Source: Chamaecyparis obtusa (Eukaryota > Streptophyta > Pinopsida > Cupressales > Cupressaceae). Taken from it: DNA of 64,000 nucleotides. The DNA is taken from positions 124,001-188,000 of the forward strand of contig BSBK01006347.1 in assembly GCA_027943335.1 (NCBI GenBank), written 5' to 3'. Position numbers and translations under genes: made by a program. Of this stretch, positions 56,561 to 64,000 are shown one piece after another (the first letter of the stretch is position 1; each line of letters starts with the position of its first letter). The notes beneath the pieces were generated by a model, which saw only the letters and a program-made list of their open reading frames with translations, ran no database searches and was not told the origin of the DNA.

Positions 56561-57360
56561 GAGAAATAGATTAAAGGAGTTTTACCTTTGTATTTACCTC
56601 TGCCTCTAGTATATTTCTTTGCAAGTAATGCTTCAATAACTTCAAGATCACTATCTGAACTTTCCTCTGATTCTTCTTCACTTTTTGACTAGATTTTCTT
56701 GCCCTTCTTAAGTGAAAGTTTGGCCTCAAATACTGATTCAATATTTTTAGAAGTTGGAACATAGTTGTCATAGTTATCCAATTCAAAAGCTGTCAATCTT
56801 CCAACTAAGGCATCCGAAGTTATATTGTGATTTTGTTCACATCTTCTTTCTTGAATAGCAGATACTCTTATTGCATAGATAGGAAGCAATGTTCTAAGAG
56901 CCTCACTTATAACAGTTTCATCATCAATTTTTCCTCCAGAAGCTCTGATTGCACTAACACTCACCTTGATTCTTTCAACATATTTTGCAATGTTTTCATC
57001 TTCTTTCATCTTCACCTGATCAAACTATCCTCTTAGGCTTTCTGCTTTGGCTCTCTTCACATTGTCATCACCACCATAAATTTTCTTCAGCTTGTTCCAC
57101 ATTTCATAAGTAGTGGTGCAGTCTTTGATCTCATCAAATTCTTCATAGCTAAGAGCTGATGCAATATCTATCATCATGGTGTTATGGTTCTTTTTCTCTG
57201 CAATGTCTTCAATAGTTAATGTTTCAGTAGGAACTGTATATTCTTGATCAATATATTTGCATCCTAAGTCATGAATGGAAGCCAGATGAAGTCTCATGAG
57301 ACCTTGCCATGATGAAAAGTTATCTCTGTTAAGCCTTGGAATTTCTCTCTTGTAAGACAT
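56561..57360 (-). pseudogene. gag: copia I Gag
   Basis: Start chosen at MSYKREIPRLNRDNFSSWQG (57360), 49 bases from the primer site; an upstream in-frame ATG at 57399 exists but gives a non-conserved extension. Capsid motifs: YEEFDEIKDCTTTYEMWNKL, KIYGGDDNVKRAKAESLRG then a stop, MKEDENIAKYVERIKVSVSA, and ESVFEAKLSLKKGKK then a stop. It ends in a Ser/Glu-rich segment before the knuckle. Confidence 0.9.
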
Positions 57361-57408
57361 CTTGATCTTTACCTTAGGTCCTTGAAACCCTTCCTGCAAG
57401 CACCAAAA

Positions 57409-57420
57409 GCTCTGATACCA
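57409..57420 (-). other. Primer binding site of copia I
   Basis: Minus strand TGGTATCAGAGC, two bases inside the LTR start at 57423. Confidence 0.95.
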
Positions 57421-57422
57421 AT

Positions 57423-58622
57423 TGTTGGAAATATAGATGAAGTAACTAAGAGGGGGGGTGAATCAGTTGACCATAAATTTTCTTTCCAAAAATCCCTTAG
57501 ATGTTTTATTAAATCATTTGCTGCTATTGTTCGGCAAACATATAGAGAAATGCTGAAACTCAGTTATTGCAGTGAGTATTAATTATAACTATTCTTAAGC
57601 ATTCATCAGTGATTAATATACATGAATAAAGAAAATAACATGAACACAAGAGACACCAGATTTAACGTGGAAACCTAATATGGGAAAAACCACCAATGTA
57701 ACTAGTTACTATTTTTCACTCTTCTGAAGTGATGCCCTATTAGGAGCCAACCCGGTAAAAGGTTACAAAACACACTGTTAGGTGTGACCTTGTTAGAGGA
57801 TTTAATCACCCTGTTAGGAGTGGCCTTGTAAGAGGTCTTGAAAAAATTCAATAGAACTGTCATCTTGTTAGAGGATTTATAAAATGGCTGTTAAACCAAC
57901 TCGGTTAGGAGATTTTTAAATCACTGCTACAATGGTAAGAAAGTAACAATGAAATGACCTGAATAATGATGCAACTGAATTGCTGATTAAAGATCTTTGT
58001 TCTACTTCACTAGATCCTTCCTGATCAAAAGATATCTCTACTACTCCTCAAGGATATCTAATCATCCTTCAAAATTCACTCACACTTTCCTTCTTTTTCA
58101 CTTCCACACATTTAATTCACAACTTGACCTTCTATATATACCATTTGGATTGACCATTCAGATTGTCAAGTCGGCACTAATAACATTACTAGTCATTACA
58201 ATAGTCGGCTAGAATAATCAAACTTTATTTCTCAAATTAGCAAAATCCTTTACTAGGCCGACCTTGCTCGGTAAACATTAATCTGAAAAGATTTCTTTTG
58301 GTGACCGAGAGAACTCGGTAAGCACTGCGAATTCTACAACATCTTTTGGAGATTGAGTGAACTCAGTAAACACTAACTTTCCTTCGTTAACCGAGGAAGC
58401 TCGGTTAACACTATTTTCTGCCATACTTTTCTTTGACACCCAAGATATCTCGGTAGACACTAAAAACCACCTGCTGACCGACTGAGCTCGGTAAATACTG
58501 GGAACTGCTTTGCTGACCGACTGAGCTCGGTAAATACTGGGAACTACTTTGCTGACCAACTGAGCTTGGTAAATAATATGACATTTGTGTGACATCAAAG
58601 ATGACACACAATTAATCCAACA
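57423..58622 (-). repeat. 5' LTR of copia I
   Basis: 1,200 bp. Minus-strand order: palindrome array in U3 (58575-58262), TATA box TATATATAG (58133-58141), repeated TTAGAGGATTT units (57900-57720), block TTTAACGTGGAAACC (57660), C-tract (57456) and LTR end. It carries a small insertion (about 12 bp near 58150) relative to the 3' LTR. Confidence 0.95.
58262..58575. repeat. Array of short palindromes in U3 of I, 5' LTR
   Basis: Counterpart of 52436-52745, same unit number and order; several CG dinucleotides kept in one copy are TG or CA in the other. Confidence 0.83.
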
Positions 58623-58627
58623 GGAAG

Positions 58628-59120
58628 GAGAAAACATTGAACAGTACGCTACTAGGATAAATGAAGTTGTTTATGCTATTAGAGGAGCTAGAGGAAAACT
58701 TGAAGATGATGAAGTTGTGAGTAAATTTATTAGAACCCTTACATGGAGGTATGCAATTAGAGTTTCTTCTATTCAAGAATTAAGAGGAATTTATTCTAGT
58801 AAGGTTACAATTGATACACTTATTGGTAGGATTACAGTATTTGGATTGAGTAATTATAATAGTAGTCAAACTGCTATTGAAACTACATTTCAAGATACTC
58901 TTAATATCGGTTCATCAACGAAAGGAAAGTTTTTTTTCTTATAGTTTAGATGATTATTAATGTTTGGTTTTTGAAGAAAGAGAGTTAGAAGAATTTGAGG
59001 CTTAATATATAAAAGGTTTCCTAAAGGAAAAGGAAAATACAAAGGAAAAATCCCTATTGCATGCTGGAACTATAGATAGATAGGTCACTTTGCATATAGA
59101 TGTCCTAACAAAACTAAGAA
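58628..59120 (+). pseudogene. gag: copia H Gag, part 2, with zinc knuckle
   Basis: Continues part 1 in frame once I and one GGAAG are removed (KMKEGENIEQYATRINEVVY). Then YAIRGARGKLEDDEVVSKFI, RTLTWRYAIRVSSIQELRGI and LIGRITVFGLSNYNSSQTAI, a stop at 58942, and the knuckle CWNYR-stop-IGHFAYRCPNK (59060-59115), in which the second Cys is Tyr. The following 200 bases are Asp-rich linker. Confidence 0.85.
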
Positions 59121-59634
59121 GGGTAATGAAGAAGAAAAGAAAGAAAAATTCAAGAAATTTAAAAAATTCAAGGACAAGAGCAATAAATTGTACTATGTTT
59201 CTAAAGATGAAGATGATGATGACTACAATACTGATGAAAATGATAATGATGAATGAATAGTGTTTGTTGTTGTAAAGGAAGATCCCTCTACCAATAATAG
59301 TAAAAATGGTTAGGAGAAATATTTGATCTCAAGTATAAATTGTAATGATGGTTGGATCATTGACGGTGGTTCTACACATCATATAACTAGAGATAAGGAA
59401 AAGGTAATCACTATGGAAGAATGTGATGGAGGATCAATAAGGTTTGGAAATTGTTCTCCATGCATAATCAAAGGTAAAGGTTCTATTGCTTTAACCGATA
59501 ACATTACCTATGAAGATGTTTATTGGGATGATGGTATAAAGTAAAATATGTTGAGTATGTCTTAGTTAAATAATAAAGGATTTAGGTTTGAGTTCAGTAA
59601 TGGAAAATGAAAGATATCATAAAAATCTAGTGAA
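59121..59634 (+). pseudogene. pol: copia H protease
   Basis: The piece at 59323-59544 reads DGWIIDGGSTHHITRDKEKV then IRFGNCSPCIIKGKGSIAL and YEDVYWDDGIK. The active-site DSG is DGG, so the catalytic context is altered, and LLSV-like MLSMS follows a stop. Non-functional. Confidence 0.82.
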
Positions 59635-60896
59635 TTGATCGCTACCGGTGAACATATAAAAGGTAATCTTTTCAAAATGAATACTACATTTGGACATTGT
59701 TTGATTGTAATAGTAGAAGAGAGTTGGTTGTGGCATAAAATACTCTTTCATGTGAAATTTGATAATCTGGTGAAAGTTAGAAAAAGGAAAACTGTTAAAG
59801 TTATACCGATATTGATTAAACCGGATAATGCAATTTGCAAAGAATGTCAATTAGAAAACATGACAATCTTAAGATTTAACAGTAAGGTATATTCTACTGA
59901 AAAAATTCTAGATTTAGTAAATAAAAATTTATGTGGCCCTATTAGTACTTAGAGTTTTCACGGTGATAAATACTTTATTCTATTTGTTGATGACTACTCA
60001 AGAATGATGTCTGCTATGTTTCTAAAAGTCAAATTAGAAGCTTTCCATATGTTTAAAATGTATAAAGAAAGGGTTGAGAAGGAAACATTTAGAGTATTGA
60101 AATGTCTCACATTTGACAAAGGATATGAATTTACTTCACATGAGTTCAATGAATACTGTGATGAGCATGGAACAAAAGAAAATTGACTACACTGAGAATA
60201 CCACAACATAAAGAAATTACTAAAAGAAGGAATAGATCTATTGTGGAATGTGCCAGAACATTACTAAAACAAAAAGGAGTTTCTCATAAATTCTAGAGAG
60301 AAGTTGTGAGTACTATTGTATACACATTGAACCGAGTACAACTTAAGAAAGGTACAAACAAGACAACATATGAACTATTTTATAGATGTATAGATAATGT
60401 TAGTTATTTGAAAATATTTGGTAGTAAGTAATATATTAAGAAAGATGAAATGAAAGGAAAATTTGATAGTAAAAGTGATGAAGGAATATTTATTAGTTAC
60501 TCTACTAAGAGAAAGGCTTACAAATACTTAAACAAGAGGACAAACAAGTTTATTGAAAACACAAATGTGAATATTGATGAATTCTAAGAAAAGAATGAGG
60601 AAGAAAACATGAAGAAACTAGGAGAATACAGTGAACTTATATACTATGAACATGTGAAAGTTGAGACAACGTCACAAACAACTATAGGAGAAATTAGTGC
60701 TCAATTGATAACTGATAACCAGACTGAAACTGATAACACAAATGAAGGAAATGTGGAAATTCAGAACACAAAACCAATAAACCCAATGCATATAAGAATA
60801 AACAATATATTATGTGACATAATTGGTGATTGGAATGAAGGAGTGTTAACTAGAAATTAGTTAAGGACAAGAGATAGTACATGTTTACTATCAAAG
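59635..60896 (+). pseudogene. pol: copia H integrase and linker
   Basis: Zinc-binding part WLWHKILFHVKFDNLVKVRK and AICKECQLENM, with the second His region degraded. Core LDLVNKNLCGPIST (the Asp of HTDLCGP is lost), LFVDDYSRMMSAMFLKVKLE, LKCLTFDKGYEFTSHEFNEY, a frameshift near 60185, then a degraded Glu region. After TLNRVQLKKGTNKTTYELF the linker is Thr/Glu/Asn-rich. It has at least six stops. Confidence 0.82.
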
Positions 60897-61567
60897 ATGG
60901 AATTGAGGATAGTCAAAGAAGCTTTAAAGGATGATGACTCGATAAATGCAATGAAGGGAGAAATTGATCAGATTGAGAAGAAAAAGACATGGTCATTGGT
61001 ACCTAGACCAAGTGAAAATAATATAATAGGTACTAAATGGGTCTTTAGAAACAAATTGAATGAAAATGGTGAAGTGATAAGGAATAAGGCAAGACTAGTT
61101 TGCAAAGGTTATGCTCAAGAAGAAGGACTAGACTATGGAGAAAATTTTGCAACTATTGCAAGATTGGAAGGAATCAAAATATTATTATCTTATACTGCAT
61201 ATAAAAAATTCAAGGTCTATTAGATGGATGTAAAATATACATTCTTAATGGAATACTTGAAGAGGAAGTCTACATAGAAAAATCTGAAGGATTTATTGTT
61301 GAGAAGGGTAAAGATTTGGTTTGTAAGCTACACAAAGCATTGTATAGATTGAAGTAAGCATCAAGAGAATGGTATGAAAGACTAAACTCTTACCTTATTA
61401 AGATTGGATTTGAAAGAATAAGTGATAACAATAATTTTTACTTAAAATCTAAAAGTGAGGATAGGATATTAATTGTTGAAATATTTTTTAATGATATAAT
61501 CTTTGGAGGAAATGAGTTAATGAGAAAATCATTTGTTGATGAAATGATAAAATAATTTGAAATAAGT
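60897..61567 (+). pseudogene. pol: copia H reverse transcriptase
   Basis: Open for 108 residues ([40 protein letters not shown]), then a stop just before MDVKYTFLNG, a one-base shift, [31 protein letters not shown]. The active-site box normally ending VDD reads FFNDIIFGG, so the first Asp of the catalytic pair is Asn. Clearly dead. Confidence 0.85.
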
Positions 61568-62433
61568 ATGATAGGAGAGATAAAATTCTTTATAGGATTT
61601 AAAGTACAAAAAATGAAGAAAGGTATATACATTACACAATCTAAGTACATTAAAGAAATATTAATTTTTTTTGGTATGGAAGACTCAAAACCTATTGGTA
61701 CATCGATGATTACCAGTTGCAAATTATCAAAGGAAGATGATTCTAAGGAATTAAATGAAACACTATATAGATTAAGGATAGGGAAATTATAGTATTTTTT
61801 TCATATCTAACTAGATATAACACATGTTGTGGGAATAGTTGAAAGATTTTTATCAAATCCAAAGGATTCACACATGACTGGTGTTAAAAGGATATTTAGA
61901 TATCTAAAAGGAACTGAAGAATATGGATTATGGTATGAAAAAAAATGTGATTTTGATATTGAGGTATATACAGATGCTGATTGGGTTTGAAATGTTGATG
62001 ATATAAAAATTACAAGTGGAGGAGCATTCTATCTCGATAACAGGTTAGTTTCATGGACAGGTAAGAAACAAAACTACATTTCACAATCTATTGCTGAAGT
62101 TGAATATGTTTCTATTGCAATAAATTATCAACAAGTACTATGGATCAAGCCAATACTGTAAGGAATACATGGGAAGGTAACTAAACCTATTGTTATTCAT
62201 TGTGACAATACTAGTGCTATAAATATATCAAATAACCCGGTGATGCATTCAAAGAATAAGTATATAGCTATAAATATCATTTTTTAAGAGAACACGTATA
62301 GGATAAAGAAGTGAGGTTGGAATACATTCCTAATAAAGAAAAAGTTGTAGATATATTCACTAAATCACTACCTAAATAAATTTTTGAATATCTAAGAGGT
62401 AGATTGGGGGTCCTACCCCTATCGACTATTAAC
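61568..62433 (+). pseudogene. pol: copia H RNase H
   Basis: MIGEIKFFIGFKVQKMKKGI, YITQSKYIKEILIFFGMEDS, KPIGTSMITSCKLSKEDDSK, a stop at 61789, LKGTEEYGLWYEKKCDFDIE, YTDADWV-stop-NVDDIKITSGG, QSIAEVEYVSIAINYQQVLW, IVIHCDNTSAINISNNPVMH and the end LRGRLGVLPLSTIN near 62433. Four stops and a shift. Confidence 0.85.
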
Positions 62434-62848
62434 TAAAAGAAGATGCAAGTTACATTAGTTCATGAAAAAAACATAGAAGAACATGAGCATGACTTGATAT
62501 ACAAGTAGACTAATCCACATATGGAGAAGTCTTGGCAAGATGAAGAAAAGAAATTAAAAATTCATAAGAAGTACAAGCAAAAAGGATTAATCACCTTTGG
62601 CATTGCTGTCAAAGTGGGAGAAATTGAGAAACATGATACATATAGATAGAAGTAATGTCAATAAATAGACCAGGAGATGATAATAGGATGAATATTCTAA
62701 GGGGGAGTAATATATAAGAAGGATGTCATTAATCAGTGTGATGGTTGTATAGGAATGAAACTATTGCTCAGGTAGAATGGAGAGGAAACTGTTTCCACTT
62801 CTGTCTCTAGTATCACAAGTGTTTTCCATCAATGCCAAAGGAGGATAT
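62434..62848 (+). other. 3' untranslated region and PPT of copia H
   Basis: No reading frame. Purine tract AAAGGAGGA at 62837-62845 precedes the LTR start at 62849. Confidence 0.83.
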
Positions 62849-64000
62849 TGTTGGCATAACTAATCTATGAAGCTACTTGATGATGATGTTGATTGGTGAG
62901 GTAAGCTAATGATGTATAATATTTATTGGCACAATTAGGATAATCAGTTATATTGTTTTCATTGATGTCAAACTATTTGGTATGTTGTTTTAACTTGTTA
63001 TCACATATTCATAAGTAGATAAAGTTGAGTTGCAGGATAAATTCAATAAAATTATGTTATGAAAAGGATTGAGTATGTTAAGATGATAGGAATAAAATAT
63101 GGTAATAGTTAAGGAAGACAAAGAGAATAGGTGAATGATTTGTCAAATCTATGAAATAATTTTTTGATTTGATTGTTGGCTATGATTTGTGAAGATTCTT
63201 TGAAGACAAGGTTAAGATGGCACTCTATAATGAATTTAGATGATGATGATTTAATTAGTTGGAAGTGACAAAGGCTTATAGGTAAACTAGACATGCTTAT
63301 AGGTAAGAAGAAGACTCTTATTAGTAAATTAAGTTCTTATAAAAATGAAGAAAGGAAAGGTTAATAGGTAAAAAGGAAAGTGTATCATAAAACAAGAAAG
63401 TCTTATCGGTGAATGAAGAACAAGAAGTGAAGATTCAAGACATGATCATAAAGTTTGAATTTTTATTGAAAATGTTGCATTGCATTGAATAGTTGGAAGA
63501 AAAAAGCATGATTTAAGGCAAGAGGTGATGACACAAAGATCGAGGTAATATGTTTAAGGATGGATTCATTAAGAAGTTTCTAAAAGGAAAAAACAACTTA
63601 TGGAAAAGGTGAAATGTGAGGCCAAATGAATGAATTTGTAAGAGCATTGATTCTTAGTTTAGGGTTTGTGATTGAAGAGTTTCTACTTAAGGAGAAGACA
63701 AAGAAGAAGAGTGGTATCGTGTCAAAGAACAATGTGTATGAATATTGGAGCAAAGAAGATTTGAAGGAAGTTGCGATCATAGAAGAAGATACAGATCAGA
63801 ATAGAGGATTAGAGAATGGTAAGTTGATATTTGAGGAACTTTATTGGATCTGATTAAGAAGTGATAGTGAGAACTATAGATCATTTGTTTAGCTATTACT
63901 CTCTAACCATTGTGATAGTAAAACCCCTTAATCGGGTGGCCCTAATAGGTCTTTTTTAAAATCCTCTAACCAGGTGGCATTTTCAAGAGTGTTTAAAATC
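62849..64000 (+). repeat. 3' LTR of copia H (partial)
   Basis: Starts TGTTGGCATAACTAATC. It matches the two halves of the 5' LTR with nothing between them at 63465-63485, giving the pre-insertion sequence for K. A large pyrimidine/purine-biased U3 with GGTAAACTAGACATGCTTAT-type repeats lies at 63280-63420. It runs off the window inside the TCCTCTAACCAGGTGGC repeat region. Confidence 0.87.

Larger units (their letters stand above)
51607..58622 (-). mobile_element. Ty1/copia retrotransposon I (7,016 bp, complete, youngest-looking)
   Basis: Full-length minus-strand copia element. Duplications GGAAG (51602-51606 and 58623-58627), LTRs of 1,187 and 1,200 bp with perfect TG...CA, primer site, gag-pol of about 1,400 codons and PPT. 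Long stretches of the two LTRs are identical, with a few percent of scattered differences by eye. Only about seven to nine stops interrupt gag-pol and the catalytic motifs are kept. Inserted in H gag. Confidence 0.96.
39007..64000 (+). mobile_element. Ty1/copia retrotransposon H, heavily nested, 3' LTR runs off window
   Basis: A plus-strand copia element reconstructed from three pieces. The 5' LTR is 39007-about 39622 plus about 50240-51177, the interior is 51178-51606 plus 58628-62848, and the 3' LTR runs from 62849 past 64000. Matching of 39007-39622 with 62849-63465 and of 50240-51177 with 63480-64000 shows the two halves of the 5' LTR were separated by the K insertion. Element I splits its gag. 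Many stops and lost catalytic residues make H one of the older copia elements here. Confidence 0.85.

Noticed and set aside
1..64000. Host protein-coding genes
   Set aside because: Apart from the three unknown frames inside mobile elements, no region shows an exon-like open frame with recognisable domain content outside retroelement boundaries.

Overview
The window is repeat-dense nuclear plant DNA, AT-rich throughout. Nearly every base can be assigned to LTR retrotransposons or to pieces of them, inserted into one another. I found no host housekeeping gene, tRNA, rRNA, CRISPR array or bacterial feature. The element types (Ty1/copia with tRNA-Met primer sites; Ty3/gypsy of the Tat type with two RNase H domains), their heavy decay and the deep nesting suggest a large plant genome. 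A gymnosperm (conifer-like) source is my best guess, by inference only.

The nesting can be read from LTR ends, primer binding sites (PBS), polypurine tracts (PPT) and target-site duplications (TSD). The oldest layer is a gypsy integrase fragment, Z (38409-39006, +). Two + strand elements lie in Z: E (its 3' LTR ends at 38408) and H (from 39007 past the right end). E was hit by gypsy element B (-, 5' LTR ends at 28760) and by the short element D (33350-37161, TSD GTCAT, in E's 3' LTR). B was hit by gypsy element A (-, 5' LTR ends at 22728). A was hit by copia element C (-, right end 4715) in its 3' LTR, and by a copia solo LTR (14686-16173, TSD TGTAC) in its gag. H was hit by a LINE-like composite K (about 39623-50239) in its 5' LTR, and by copia element I (51607-58622, TSD GGAAG) in its gag. 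K was hit by copia element F (41480-49326, TSD GGAGC).

Three large decayed reading frames do not belong to the standard retroelement set. One (about 1,147 codons) lies inside the 6.1-kb LTR of element A, and its first third is present in both LTRs. One (about 1,134 codons, with a TATA box upstream) lies between a gag fragment and the 3' LTR of element E, where pol would be expected. One (about 580 codons) lies downstream of an RNase H domain in K and is split by element F. They share a plan: an N-terminal globular part, charged linkers and coiled coil. I do not recognise their function. A protein-coding block inside a plant LTR, absent from the related but shorter LTR of element B, is the most unusual thing in the window.

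The youngest-looking full-length element is copia I: intact TSD, near-identical LTRs, and a gag-pol with only a handful of stops. Elements F, H, A and C each carry visible damage to conserved or catalytic residues. The copia LTRs share short modules (clusters of CCGAG or CTCGGT, repeats around TCCTTTAACCGGGT, a GATTCACCCCCC tract) that look like a common regulatory grammar and are being eroded by C-to-T change.
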